Shown here: piece after piece, positions 8,376-17,619 of the stretch
How positions within the stretch are numbered: position 1 is the first letter of the stretch
Layout of the letters: every line of letters starts with the position of its first letter
From: Rhabdochromatium marinum
Lineage (GTDB): Bacteria; Pseudomonadota; Gammaproteobacteria; Chromatiales; Chromatiaceae
Length of the DNA: 64,000 nt
Reading direction: 5' to 3'
Assembly (NCBI RefSeq): GCF_016583795.1
Contig: NZ_NRRS01000009.1
Span: forward strand, 16,581 to 80,580
Position numbers and translations under genes: made by a program
Notes under the pieces: generated by a model
Told to the model about the DNA's origin: nothing
Seen by the model: only the letters and a program-made list of their open reading frames with translations
Databases searched by the model: none

Positions 8376-9698
8376 TCAGTGCAGGTGCGCCTCGGCAATG
8401 CGCTCGCCCCAAGCGCGAGCCTCGGTGATTATGCTGTCGGATTCGAGCGTCAGAGGTGCGCCGTCACGCAGGAGCTGTTGGCCGTTGATCCACACATGAC
8501 GTACCTGATGGCTGCTGGCGGCATAGACGATTTGCGAGACGGCATTGTAGAGCGGCTGAGTGTGTGGATCGCGCAGGTCGAGCGCGACCAGGTCGGCGGC
8601 CTTGCCGGGTTCGAGAGAGCCGGTTTCGCTCTCCAGACCCAGGGCGCGGGCGCCGTGGAGTGTGGCCATGCGCAATGCAGTGGCCGCTGGCAGGGCGGAG
8701 GCCGACTGGCTCACCCCCTTGGCCAGCAGGGCGGCGGTGCGCAGTTCGCCGAGCAGATTGAGATCGTTGTTGCTGGCAGCGCCATCGGTGCCCAGGGCGA
8801 CATTGACACCGGCCTTGAGCAATTGAGTGACCGGACAGAAGCCGCTGGCAAGCTTGAGGTTGGATTCGGGGCAATGCACCACCTGCGCGCCGGTGGCCGC
8901 TAGGCGCTCGATTTCGGCATCATTGAGCTGGGTCATGTGAATGGCGACCAGCAGCGGGCTCAATAATCCGAGCCGCTCCAGGCGCGCGAGCGGGCGCTCG
9001 CCATGATCGCGCAGGGATTGGGTGATTTCATCGCGGGTTTCGTGCAGATGAATGTGGACGGGGACTTGCAGTTCCTCGGCTAGGGTGGCAACCCGCTGCA
9101 ACGGTTCCTCGGAGACGGCATAGGGGGAATGGGGCGCAAAGGCGGTGCGAATCAGAGGATGATGTTGATAGCGCTCATGCAGCGCCAGGCCACGACTGAA
9201 GTATTCCTCCGGATGCTCGGCATAGCGGGTCGGAAAATCCACCACAATCATCCCGGCCAGGGCGCGCATGCCGGCTTCGGCGGCGACTCGGGCGGTGACT
9301 TCGGGGTAGAAATACATATCGTTAAAGCAGGTGATGCCGCCGCGCAGCATCTCCAGCAGTGCCAGCCGGGTGCCATCGGCAACAAAGTCCGGATCGACCC
9401 AGCGGCCCTCAGCCGGCCAGATGTGCTCGTGCAGCCAGGTCATCAGTGGCAAATCATCGGCGAGACCACGCAGCAGCACCATGGGCGTATGGGTATGGGC
9501 ATTGATCAGGCCGGGGATCAGGGCATGGCCTGCAAGCGTCAGGGTCTCCTGGGCCTGAATTTGTTCCCGCGCCTCGGCTCTGGGCAGGATGGCCGCGATG
9601 CGCCCGCGCTCAATGGCGAGGCTGTGCTGCGCGAGGGTGGGGTCACCATCGGTGACGGGTACTATCCAGTCGGCATGGATCAGGAGTTCAGCGTCCAT
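8376..9698 (-). CDS. mtaD: 5-methylthioadenosine / S-adenosylhomocysteine deaminase (TRZ/ATZ amidohydrolase)
   Basis: A 440-residue zinc-dependent amidohydrolase. The metal ligands appear as HTH at residues 68-70 ([13 protein letters not shown]), His in [11 protein letters not shown], His in VAIHMTQLN and Asp in [14 protein letters not shown]. It is expected to deaminate methylthioadenosine to methylthioinosine (and possibly S-adenosylhomocysteine). The substrate assignment within this broad family rests on the divergent neighbour mtnA, which acts two steps later. In Pseudomonas aeruginosa the same gene pair forms the deaminase-type MTA salvage route. Guanine or chlorohydrolase-like activity is a less likely alternative. 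Confidence 0.87.
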   Translation of the reverse strand: MDAELLIHADWIVPVTDGDPTLAQHSLAIERGRIAAILPRAEAREQIQAQETLTLAGHALIPGLINAHTHTPMVLLRGLADDLPLMTWLHEHIWPAEGRWVDPDFVADGTRLALLEMLRGGITCFNDMYFYPEVTARVAAEAGMRALAGMIVVDFPTRYAEHPEEYFSRGLALHERYQHHPLIRTAFAPHSPYAVSEEPLQRVATLAEELQVPVHIHLHETRDEITQSLRDHGERPLARLERLGLLSPLLVAIHMTQLNDAEIERLAATGAQVVHCPESNLKLASGFCPVTQLLKAGVNVALGTDGAASNNDLNLLGELRTAALLAKGVSQSASALPAATALRMATLHGARALGLESETGSLEPGKAADLVALDLRDPHTQPLYNAVSQIVYAASSHQVRHVWINGQQLLRDGAPLTLESDSIITEARAWGERIAEAHLH

Positions 9699-9824
9699 TC
9701 TAGGGCCTCTTGCGGGTGGGAAAGAAAGAACCGGCTTGAGTCACCGGGCGTTCGGGTCAACAATGATGCCGTCGTTATTCGTATTCTAAATCTTTCTTCC
9801 AATCTTTCATTCAGAGTCGGAAAC

Positions 9825-10895
9825 ATGGAAACCACGCAAGCCTTGGTCGCTCATCCGGATCATGCGGTGCTCTGGCACCACGAGCGACTGTATTTACTCG
9901 ATCAGCGCTGGCTGCCGGAAACGGAGACCTTCATCGCCTGCGAGACGCTGGAGGCCACGGCCCAGGCCATTACCGACATGGTGGTGCGCGGGGCGCCGGC
10001 CATCGGAGTGGCGGCGGCTTATGGGGTTGTGCTGGCAGCGCGGGCGCGCTTTCAGCAGGCCGGTCGCCAGTGGCGCGAGCCTATCGAAGCTGACCTGCAA
10101 CGTCTCGCCCAGGCGCGTCCTACGGCGGTGAATCTGTTTTGGGCTATTGAGCGCATGCGGGCCTTTATTGCATCCCTCGATCATATCGATCCGGTGCCAG
10201 CGCTGCTGGCCGAGGCGCAGCGCATCCATTGCGAGGATGTGGCGGCCAATCAGCGCATCGGTGCGCTGGGTGCGGCCTTGATTGAGGCACCAACGACCAT
10301 CCTGACGCATTGCAATGCTGGAGCGCTGGCAACGGGGGGCTACGGAACCGCGCTCGGTGTGGTGCGCAGCGCCTATGCTGAGGGCAAGATCACCCGGGTC
10401 TATGCCGATGAGACGCGTCCGTGGATGCAGGGCAGTCGTTTAACCGCCTGGGAGCTGATGCGGTCGGGCATTCCGGTGACCGTGCAGGCCGACAACGCGG
10501 CGGCCAGCCTGATGGCTGGTGGTGAGCTGGGCTGGGTGATTGTCGGCTCTGATCGTATTGCCGCCAATGGTGATGTGTGCAACAAGATCGGCACCCTGGG
10601 GCTTGCCATCCTGGCGCGCCATTATGGGGTGAAGTTCATGGTCGCCGCGCCGACCTCGACCATTGATCTGTCCGTGGCCAGTGGTGCGGATATTCCGATT
10701 GAGGAGCGGGCTGCCGAGGAGGTGCTGGCCTGCGGAGGCAAGCGACTGGGGCCTGAGCAGGCGACAGCCCGCAATCCGGTGTTTGATGTCACGCCAGCGT
10801 CATTGGTGGATGCTATTGTGACCGAGTGCGGGGTGATTCAGCAGCCGGATGCGGCGAAGGTCCGTCAGTTGATGGCGGGTGATAACAATACGTGA
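9825..10895 (+). CDS. mtnA: S-methyl-5-thioribose-1-phosphate isomerase
   Basis: A 356-residue isomerase converting methylthioribose-1-phosphate to methylthioribulose-1-phosphate in methionine salvage. The catalytic Cys is in [19 protein letters not shown] (Cys163) and the catalytic Asp in [18 protein letters not shown] (Asp242). The conserved [16 protein letters not shown] stretch lies near residue 52. The start MET at 9825 is chosen because the open frame upstream is antisense to mtaD and lacks family similarity. It is divergent from mtaD, with a shared 126-base promoter region. The eIF2B-alpha relatives are excluded by the full catalytic pair. Confidence 0.96.
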   Translation: METTQALVAHPDHAVLWHHERLYLLDQRWLPETETFIACETLEATAQAITDMVVRGAPAIGVAAAYGVVLAARARFQQAGRQWREPIEADLQRLAQARPTAVNLFWAIERMRAFIASLDHIDPVPALLAEAQRIHCEDVAANQRIGALGAALIEAPTTILTHCNAGALATGGYGTALGVVRSAYAEGKITRVYADETRPWMQGSRLTAWELMRSGIPVTVQADNAAASLMAGGELGWVIVGSDRIAANGDVCNKIGTLGLAILARHYGVKFMVAAPTSTIDLSVASGADIPIEERAAEEVLACGGKRLGPEQATARNPVFDVTPASLVDAIVTECGVIQQPDAAKVRQLMAGDNNT

Positions 10896-10921
10896 TTGGC
10901 TCGTTATACCTTAAGACTTTG

Positions 10922-11368
10922 TCAGACCTCAAGAATATAGGCCATGGTCTTATAAAAGAAATCCATCCATTGTTCTTCGTTTTGGAAGGAAATGTACTGT
11001 GCCCGACCGCTGTGGGGCTCGCGTGCCGAGGTATAGCACAGATTGCCATCGCTGGAGATGTCTACTGAAAAACTCCTGAAGCCACCGGGGACCAGAAACT
11101 TGATGCCATGCGGATATTGCGCGCCACCGAGTTGCTCGGTGACCAGGCCGGCCAAGCGGTCGTTGCGCCGATCAAAATCATCCGGCCAAATTTGCTTGAG
11201 CAGGTCGATTTTGACAAATTCGTTCTGTATTTCGCGAAAAGCGCTCAGCAGCGGTTCGGCGGCCTTGGCGCGCTTCATGGCCAGCGTGTCTTTGGTTTCC
11301 TTCTCCAGCATCTGAGATTCGCCGGTTTGGCTGGCTCTTTGGCGAATTTTACTCAGAGTGTTGCTCAT
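10922..11368 (-). CDS. Hypothetical protein
   Basis: A 148-residue soluble protein from MSNTLSKIRQRASQ. The ATG at 11368 is preferred over a longer start (11461) because GGAG/AAGG-type ribosome-binding bases precede it. The N-terminal half is charged and helical, and the C-terminal half is mixed and rich in aromatics (FLVPGGFRSFSVDI, YISFQNEEQWMDFFYK). No signal peptide, membrane segment or catalytic motif is visible, and I recognise no family. It sits alone between mtnA (convergent) and mtaB. Confidence 0.6.
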   Translation of the reverse strand: MSNTLSKIRQRASQTGESQMLEKETKDTLAMKRAKAAEPLLSAFREIQNEFVKIDLLKQIWPDDFDRRNDRLAGLVTEQLGGAQYPHGIKFLVPGGFRSFSVDISSDGNLCYTSAREPHSGRAQYISFQNEEQWMDFFYKTMAYILEV

Positions 11369-11515
11369 CCTTATCTGCTCCAGAGAGGGGTTATGGCCGT
11401 CACCAGCGTGCGCGGTTGGCGGCTTGTATGGCTGGGAACCGAGGCCAGAGGCTTTGTGCATAAGAAGTATAGCGCGAGTGCTCGCGAGTGCGAAAATACT
11501 GCGTCAGGAAATTTT

Positions 11516-12835
11516 TTATTCGCGCGAACCGAGCAGTGCCTTGCCGTCGGCGCTGATGCCCGTCAGCTTCAGGGCATGGATCTGATTGACCCAGGTGGAG
11601 TCTTCAGGGCGCCGACGTTCCTGGGGTGCGCGGCGAACCGGCAGATAATTGAGCGTATAGCCCAGGGCTTCCTGGTCGCCGGCCGTACTTGAGGTGCCCT
11701 CGAAGAGCACCGGCATGGTGCGTCCCAGATAGGTGCGCAAGGCTTCGGTTTTGAGCCGCTCGGCCAGTGGTTGCAGTTGTTGCATGCGCGCACGCTTCAC
11801 TGTGGCGGGCACCTGTTCCGGCAGTGTGGCGGCCTGAGTGCCGGGGCGGCGCGAATAGCTGAAACTATGCAGATGACTGAAGCCGATCTCGGCCACCAGT
11901 GTTAGGGTTTGTTGCCAGTCGGCCTCGGTCTCGCCCGGGAAACCGATGATGATGTCGGTGGTCAGGTTAAAGTCGCGGATCGCAGCGCGCGCCTGGGTCA
12001 CCAGCTCACGATAGGCCGCCGTGGTACAGCGTCGGGCCATACGGCGCAGGATGCGATCCGAACCGCTCTGCAGGGGCAGATGCAGATGAGGCGCCAGGCG
12101 CGGATTCTCAAACAGCCGCCAGAAGCGTTCACCCAGCCCCCAGGGTTCGACTGAACCCAGGCGCAGGCGCGGAATTTCGGTGTCATTCAGCACGGCTTGG
12201 ATCAGCTCCTCAAGCCCATCGCCATGCCCGGCTCCATAGCCGGCGATCTGCACGCCGGTGAGGACCGCCTCCTTAATGCCGCTAGCAGCGGCGGTCTGCA
12301 CTTCGGTGACGATCTCGGTCAAGGGCCGGCTGCGCTCGGGTCCGCGGGCCAGGGTAGTCACGCAGAAGGTGCATTGATAGCGACAGCCGTCCTGAATTTT
12401 GACGAACGCCCGCTGACGCCCGCGTGCGAACAGCGCGGCGGCCTCGGTCTCGGCCGTCGCGGGCATGATGGGCAGAGCCAGTTCCTGCTGGGCAATCTCA
12501 ACCAGACGATCCTTGTCGGCATTGGAAACCAGCAGATCAATGCCACTCAGATCCACCTCTGTCCGGTCCAGGGCCGTGGCGCAACCGCTGACGATCAGCC
12601 GTGCATAGGGATTGTAACGTTGCATGCGGCGCAATAACTGCCGCGACTTGCGCACCGCTTCTTGGGTGACGGCACAGGTATTGACCACCACAAGATCAAT
12701 GGGCGCATCCGCTGTGCGCTCGGCGGCGGAATCGTTGTGGCAAGGTTCATGGCCGAGCGCCCGAAATTGGCGTGCCCAGTGCTGCAATTCGGCTTCGTTG
12801 AGTCGGCAGCCAATGGATTCAAGGCGGATGCGCAT
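11516..12835 (-). CDS. mtaB: tRNA t6A37 methylthiotransferase
   Basis: A 439-residue radical-SAM enzyme that adds a methylthio group to N6-threonylcarbamoyladenosine-37 of ANN-decoding tRNAs. The N-terminal UPF0004 domain has the three cluster cysteines at Cys10, Cys54 and Cys85. The radical-SAM motif C-x3-C-x2-C is at Cys151/155/158 (DGCRYQCTFC). A C-terminal TRAM-like part follows. The start MRIRLESIGCRLNEAE matches MtaB-type enzymes and not MiaB (which begins with a KTYGCQMN-like motif) or RimO. The gene appears monocistronic. Confidence 0.93.
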   Translation of the reverse strand: MRIRLESIGCRLNEAELQHWARQFRALGHEPCHNDSAAERTADAPIDLVVVNTCAVTQEAVRKSRQLLRRMQRYNPYARLIVSGCATALDRTEVDLSGIDLLVSNADKDRLVEIAQQELALPIMPATAETEAAALFARGRQRAFVKIQDGCRYQCTFCVTTLARGPERSRPLTEIVTEVQTAAASGIKEAVLTGVQIAGYGAGHGDGLEELIQAVLNDTEIPRLRLGSVEPWGLGERFWRLFENPRLAPHLHLPLQSGSDRILRRMARRCTTAAYRELVTQARAAIRDFNLTTDIIIGFPGETEADWQQTLTLVAEIGFSHLHSFSYSRRPGTQAATLPEQVPATVKRARMQQLQPLAERLKTEALRTYLGRTMPVLFEGTSSTAGDQEALGYTLNYLPVRRAPQERRRPEDSTWVNQIHALKLTGISADGKALLGSRE

Positions 12836-12898
12836 GGGGCTTTAGATCATGTAGCTGGTCGGTGGCGAGCAATCGCTGTGCAGCTGAGCTGTGGCGGT

Positions 12899-13474
12899 TC
12901 AGTTCCGGGGCAGGATCACCACGACAGCCTGGTTTTCATCGCTGCGTGTCATGGCGCTGAGATTGGCATCCGCTGGGACGCGAATCCGGCGCTGGAAACG
13001 ACGACTGGAGACGCTGAAGTGGCGGCTATAGCCGCGACCCTGGGTGGGCGATTGTTCCGAGCGGGTGATCTGTGTCTGCGCGCTGCGGATGATCAGGCTG
13101 TGGCCACGCGCCTCAATTTTGATGTCCTGGGGCTGTTGTTGCGGCGTCAGGCGGATGGTTAGGCGATAGCCTGCGTCCGTCATGTCTTTAATCAGCGTCG
13201 GCATCTGACGTGAGCGGGGTGCGGCTCGACCGGAGTAGGTCGGACGGGGCATACGGTGCTGATAACCCGGCTGGTGCTGATAACCCGGCGACATCGGGAA
13301 TTGACCGGGGATCGCGCCAGGGGTTGGCCCATACCCATACCCTGGTCCATATTGAGGGGCAACGGGCGGTGCGACCTGTGCCAGGCTCGACGCGCTGGGT
13401 AGTGCGCACAGCAAGGCCGTGAGTAGAAGACTGGCGACGGACGTTGGGGTGGCAGGGCGTGTTGTGGTCATCAT
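12899..13474 (-). CDS. Exported Hsp20/alpha-crystallin-like protein
   Basis: A 191-residue protein with an N-terminal signal peptide (hydrophobic SVASLLLTALLCALPSASS, likely cleaved after SLA-Q). A Pro/Gly/Tyr-rich linker follows, with a PGYQHQPGYQHR duplication, and then a C-terminal beta domain. That domain has the layout of an Hsp20 fold: YRLTIRLTPQQQPQDIKIEA, SLIIRSAQTQ, SRHFSVSSRRFQRRIRVPADANLS, VVVILPRN. Small heat-shock proteins are normally cytosolic, so an exported one would act in the periplasm. The start at 13474 gives the best signal peptide, and the frame is open to 13510. Family assignment is by pattern and moderately sure. Confidence 0.68.
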   Translation of the reverse strand: MMTTTRPATPTSVASLLLTALLCALPSASSLAQVAPPVAPQYGPGYGYGPTPGAIPGQFPMSPGYQHQPGYQHRMPRPTYSGRAAPRSRQMPTLIKDMTDAGYRLTIRLTPQQQPQDIKIEARGHSLIIRSAQTQITRSEQSPTQGRGYSRHFSVSSRRFQRRIRVPADANLSAMTRSDENQAVVVILPRN

Positions 13475-13534
13475 GGGTGGAGTTTCCAGAGTGTAAGGAT
13501 CAAGGGGCAAAAGAACTTGGGGGTATTACAGCCG

Positions 13535-13565
13535 AAAAAAAACGCCAACGGAACCCGTTGGCGTT
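13535..13565 (-). terminator. Rho-independent terminator of the symporter operon
   Basis: AACGCCAACGG (13541-13551) and CCGTTGGCGTT (13555-13565) form a perfect 11-bp stem with a 3-base loop. On the minus strand it runs straight into eight T residues (A-run 13535-13542 on the plus strand). It lies about 105 bases after the symporter stop. Confidence 0.92.
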
Positions 13566-13670
13566 ATCGGTTTGCACGGTCACTGGGCCGCCCTGATGCC
13601 TCCCGGCGTCGGATTCAAGCGCGAGGCCTGATGTTCCGAGCCGGGAAGCCGGGGCAGACGACGCCGGGGA

Positions 13671-15485
13671 TCAGTGATCCAGGGCGGCGCTGAGGTGCGG
13701 TGCGGCACCCGAGCCACGCGGAACGCGCACATCCTCGACCAGGGCCTGGATGCTCTCGGGTGGTTCTGCGGTCAGGCGTGACACGGTCAGGGCCACAGCG
13801 AAGTTGATGACGGCTCCCACAGCGCCAAAGGCGTTCGGCGAGATGCCGAAGAACCAGTTGGGATCCATGCCCATCATGAACTCAGTACCGGGAATGAACA
13901 AAAAGCCCTTGTGTTGGAAGACATAGAGCAGGGTCACGGTAATGCCTGAAGCCATACCCCAGATGGCGCCGGTGTTGTTCATACGCTTGTCAAAGATACC
14001 CAGCATGAGTGCCGGGAAGATCGACGAGGCCGCCAGACCAAAGGCAATGGCCACGGTTCCAGCCGCGAATCCGGGTGGATGCAAGCCCAGCAGACCTGCC
14101 ACCACGATCGCACCCGCCATGGAGACGCGGCTGGCGTTGAGTTCAGCCTTCTCGGAGATATTCGGCTTGAACACACCTTTTAGCAGGTCATGGGAAACAG
14201 CCGAGGAGATGGCCAGCAGCAGACCGGCGGCGGTTGACAAAGCAGCAGCGAGACCACCGGCGACCACCAGGGCAATTACCCAGTCGGGCAGATTGGCGAT
14301 TTCCGGATTAGCCAGCACCATGATGTCGCGGTCAACCTTGACCATTTCGTTGCCTTTCCAGCCATAGCTTGCGGCTTGAGCGGCGAAGCCCTCGTTCTTG
14401 TCGTTGTAGTACTGGATACGACCGTCGCCGTTCTTGTCTTCAAATTCCAACAGACCGGTGGTTTCCCACTTCTTGAACCAGTCGGGGCGATCTTCATATT
14501 TCAGGTTGCCAGTCTCGGTGCCAATCGGGCCAATCTGGATGGTATCCATCAGATTTAGACGTGCCATGGCGCCCACTGCCGGTGCGGTGGTGTAGAGAAT
14601 GGCGATGAACACCAGTGCCCAGCCAGCGGAGTAGCGGGCGTCAGCCACTCTGGGTACGGTAAAGAAGCGGATGATGACGTGAGGCAGGCCGGCAGTACCG
14701 ATCATCAGGGACAGGGTATAGGCAAACATATTCAAGGTGTTGCCCATCGTTTGGGTGGTATATTCCTTGAATCCCAGGTCGATGATGACCTGGTCGAGCT
14801 TGTCCAGCAGACTCATACCCGAAGCCACACCATTCTGGATGTATTCACTGCCAAGGCCCAGCTGTGGCAGCGGGTTGCCGGTGAGGTTCATAGAGATAAA
14901 GATAGCCGGAACGGTGTAGGCCAGAATCAGCACGCAGTATTGGGCAATCTGGGTATAGGTGATGCCCTTCATGCCGCCAAGTACGGCATAGAAAAACACG
15001 ATGCCCATGCCAATGTAGAGACCCGTATCATAGCTGGTCTCCAGGAAGCGCGAGAAGGCGACGCCGATGCCTTTCATCTGCCCGATTACATAGGTGATGG
15101 AAGCCAGAATCAGACAGATGACAGCGACAATACGCGCGGCTTGCGAGTAGTAGCGGTCTCCAATGAATTCGGGCACGGTGAACTTGCCGAATTTGCGCAA
15201 GTATGGGGCCAGCAGCAGTGCCAGCAGTACATAACCACCGGTCCAGCCCATCAGGAAGACCGAGGCGCCGTAGCCGTTGAAGGCGATCAGGCCGGCCATG
15301 GAGATAAAGGACGCCGCTGACATCCAGTCGGCGCCGGTGGCCATGCCGTTGGCGACCGGATGAATGCCTTTGCCGGCGACATAGAATTCAGCTGTGGTGG
15401 CGGCACGCGCCCAGATGGCAATGCCAATGTAGAGGGTAAAGGTCAGGCCCACCACCGAATAGGTCCAGATCGAGAGATTGTCCAT
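13671..15485 (-). CDS. Sodium:solute symporter large subunit (acetate-type)
   Basis: A 604-residue inner-membrane transporter of the solute:sodium symporter family, with about 13 membrane segments and the family motif GADWMSAASFISMAGLIAFNGYG near residue 51. A polar insertion of about 90 residues (roughly 310-400, with EDRPDWFKKWETTGLLEFEDKNGDG) contains an EF-hand-like DKNGDGRIQYY stretch. It is paired with a DUF4212 small subunit 12 bases upstream, the signature of the VC_2705-type two-subunit symporters. Acetate, propionate or another carboxylate is the likely substrate, by relation to ActP, and sodium coupling is inferred from the family. Confidence 0.9.
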   Translation of the reverse strand: MDNLSIWTYSVVGLTFTLYIGIAIWARAATTAEFYVAGKGIHPVANGMATGADWMSAASFISMAGLIAFNGYGASVFLMGWTGGYVLLALLLAPYLRKFGKFTVPEFIGDRYYSQAARIVAVICLILASITYVIGQMKGIGVAFSRFLETSYDTGLYIGMGIVFFYAVLGGMKGITYTQIAQYCVLILAYTVPAIFISMNLTGNPLPQLGLGSEYIQNGVASGMSLLDKLDQVIIDLGFKEYTTQTMGNTLNMFAYTLSLMIGTAGLPHVIIRFFTVPRVADARYSAGWALVFIAILYTTAPAVGAMARLNLMDTIQIGPIGTETGNLKYEDRPDWFKKWETTGLLEFEDKNGDGRIQYYNDKNEGFAAQAASYGWKGNEMVKVDRDIMVLANPEIANLPDWVIALVVAGGLAAALSTAAGLLLAISSAVSHDLLKGVFKPNISEKAELNASRVSMAGAIVVAGLLGLHPPGFAAGTVAIAFGLAASSIFPALMLGIFDKRMNNTGAIWGMASGITVTLLYVFQHKGFLFIPGTEFMMGMDPNWFFGISPNAFGAVGAVINFAVALTVSRLTAEPPESIQALVEDVRVPRGSGAAPHLSAALDH

Positions 15486-15497
15486 TGACGTATCCTC

Positions 15498-15755
15498 TTA
15501 TTGTTCGTCGACTTCAAATTCCTTGTCGAGCTTGTTCATGCGGTGGGCATAAACGAAGATCAGTACCAGGAATACATAGATGGAGCCCTGTTGAGCAAAC
15601 CAGAAGCCCAGAGGATAGCCGCCGAGGCTGATGCTATTGAGGGTCGGTGCAAGCAGGATGCCGAACCCGTAGGAAACAATAAACCAGATTACCAAGAGTA
15701 TGGCGAGTAAACGCAGATTGGCCTTCCAATAGGCCGTACGATTTTCAGGTGTCAC
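15498..15755 (-). CDS. DUF4212 symporter small subunit
   Basis: An 85-residue membrane protein with two helices (about 14-34 and 50-70) of the DUF4212 / sodium-symporter small-subunit family. It always precedes the large subunit, as here (12-base gap). The start codon is GTG at 15755, supported by a strong Shine-Dalgarno AAGGAGGG eight bases upstream. It is probably needed for assembly or function of the large subunit. Confidence 0.9.
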   Translation of the reverse strand: MTPENRTAYWKANLRLLAILLVIWFIVSYGFGILLAPTLNSISLGGYPLGFWFAQQGSIYVFLVLIFVYAHRMNKLDKEFEVDEQ

Positions 15756-16230
15756 CTTGGTGTCCCTCCTTCTTGTGAGACGTGTTTGAATGAGGGGCGA
15801 GGTGATCGAAAACTTAAGGCAGGCAGACGGACATAGTGTCGAGTCTGGCCCAAGGCAGCCGGCTGGTCAGCGTGACGATCATTCCTGCAACGGAGCAAGC
15901 CATGGAAACGTTTTCGATCAGGCAGACACCCCCCTCAGGATTTTATTAAGCCAGTCTATCAAGCCATTACAGCTTATAATCGCCAGCGACCTCTCTGCCT
16001 GGAAGCACTGACGGTGCGGCATTCTCTGACCCGCGCCTAGTTCCTGTCAATGGTGGAAAAATGTCCTGCGCATGAATGACGACACCCGATTCGCCTGGCA
16101 CTGGAAGCCAGTGTACGTCTTAAGATGCTAGGATGACTCCCCGCACTGGCGTCTGCATCCGCCATGTGGGCAGCTGGTGGGCCGGGCGGCGAATATGGGC
16201 GGAACAATCGATTAAATTATTGATATATCT
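15756..16230. other. Noncoding region between the symporter operon and thrC
   Basis: 475 bases between divergent genes with no convincing coding frame. It contains an 11-bp inverted repeat pair (listed separately), an AT-rich stretch at about 15940-15980, a short hairpin CACTGG-AAG-CCAGTG (16099-16113) and an AT-rich block directly before thrC. Confidence 0.55.
15803..15920. repeat. Paired 11-bp inverted repeats upstream of the symporter operon
   Basis: TGATCGAAAAC (15803-15813) and GTTTTCGATCA (15910-15920) are perfect inverted copies 96 bases apart, starting 48 bases upstream of the DUF4212 start codon. GGCAGAC also occurs just after the right copy (15921-15927) and near the left copy. The arrangement suggests two operator half-sites for a looping or cooperative regulator, but chance or a degenerate mobile remnant is possible. 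Confidence 0.5.
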
Positions 16231-17619
16231 ATGAAGTATCTGAGTACCAGAGGTGGCGTGGAGCCGGTTGGCTTTGCCGAGGCGGTGATGATGGGTTTGG
16301 CGACCGACGGCGGTTTGCTGGTTCCCGAGTCGCTGCCCAGGATCGGGCCTGAATCCTTGCAAGAATGGTCAAAGCTTGGTTTTGCTGAGCTTGCCTGCGA
16401 GGTTATGCAGCGCTTTGTAGGGGATGATTTATCGGCCTCGGAGCTGCAGGATCTTGTGCAGCGTTCTTACGCGAGTTTTCAGCATCCCGAGATCACGCCT
16501 CTTGCGCAGGCCGGTGAGCGGCGCATTCTGGAGCTGTTTCATGGTCCCACAGCGGCGTTTAAGGACGTGGCCTTGCAGTTCCTGGGCAATCTGTTTGAGC
16601 ACTTTCTCGCACGCAGTGGCGAGCAGCTTAATATCATCGGTGCCACCTCCGGGGATACCGGCTCAGCGGCTATTGCCGGGGTGCGTGGCAAGGAGCGGAT
16701 TCAGATCTTCATCCTGCACCCGAAAGGCCGGGTGTCGCCGATTCAAGAACGTCAGATGACCACGGTGCTGGATGCGAATGTGCATAATCTTGCGGTGCGG
16801 GGCACCTTCGATGATGCCCAACGCATCGTCAAGGCGCTGTTCAGCGATCCGGATTTTAAGACCCGCTATCGTCTGGGGGCTGTGAATTCGATTAACTGGG
16901 CGCGTATTCTGGCGCAGACGGTTTACTACTTTTACGCCTGGGGACGACTCAGTGGTGGCAATCCTGACCACCGGGTCAGCTTCGCGGTGCCAACCGGCAA
17001 CTTCGGCGATGTCTTTGCGGGCTATCTGGCCAAACGCATGGGGCTGCCGATTGAACGGCTGATTCTGGCCACCAATCGCAATGATATTCTGACCCGCTTT
17101 GTGCATCATGGGCTGTATTCGCTCACCGAGGTGCATCACACCCTGAGTCCTGCGATGGATATTCAGGTGGCCTCGAACTTCGAACGCTATCTGTATTATC
17201 TGTTGGATGAAGACGCCGGGGCGGTGAGTGCCCGTGTGACGGCTATGCAGCACGACGGTCGGATTGAGTTCAGCCAGACCGAACATCGCCGCGCGGCGGC
17301 GGACTTCGTCGCCGGTGCAGTCAGCGATGCCGATACCCTCGATCAAATGCGCGCCACCTACCGCGAGACCGGCTATCTACTCTGCCCGCATACCGCTGTT
17401 GGGGTGCGCGCGGCAGCGGCCTGGCCAGAGGCGGTGTGCCTGGCCACGGCGCATCCGGCCAAGTTTAATGAAGCCGTCCAGGAAGCCGTTGGCCTGGATG
17501 CACCGGCGCCGGCCTGTCTGCAAGGCTTGCTGCATCTGCCAACGTGCTGCGAAGAGGTTGCAGCGGAGGATGATGCGGTGCGTCAGCACATCATCAATAC
17601 CCTGGCGAAGGTCCACTGA
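16231..17619 (+). CDS. thrC: Threonine synthase
   Basis: A 462-residue PLP enzyme converting O-phosphohomoserine to threonine. The PLP lysine is Lys111 in FHGPTAAFKDVALQF, and the phosphate-binding motif GATSGDTGSAA is near residue 136. The start MKYLSTRGG is conserved in the family, yet no Shine-Dalgarno is visible before it (AT-rich ATTAAATTATTGATATATCT). The stop overlaps the cimA start (ATGA), so the two are co-translated. Length is typical of the E. coli/yeast-like class. Confidence 0.96.
   Translation: MKYLSTRGGVEPVGFAEAVMMGLATDGGLLVPESLPRIGPESLQEWSKLGFAELACEVMQRFVGDDLSASELQDLVQRSYASFQHPEITPLAQAGERRILELFHGPTAAFKDVALQFLGNLFEHFLARSGEQLNIIGATSGDTGSAAIAGVRGKERIQIFILHPKGRVSPIQERQMTTVLDANVHNLAVRGTFDDAQRIVKALFSDPDFKTRYRLGAVNSINWARILAQTVYYFYAWGRLSGGNPDHRVSFAVPTGNFGDVFAGYLAKRMGLPIERLILATNRNDILTRFVHHGLYSLTEVHHTLSPAMDIQVASNFERYLYYLLDEDAGAVSARVTAMQHDGRIEFSQTEHRRAAADFVAGAVSDADTLDQMRATYRETGYLLCPHTAVGVRAAAAWPEAVCLATAHPAKFNEAVQEAVGLDAPAPACLQGLLHLPTCCEEVAAEDDAVRQHIINTLAKVH

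Noticed and set aside
9129..9824. N-terminal extension of mtnA
   Set aside because: It is antisense to mtaD and has no similarity to MtnA, which begins at 9825.
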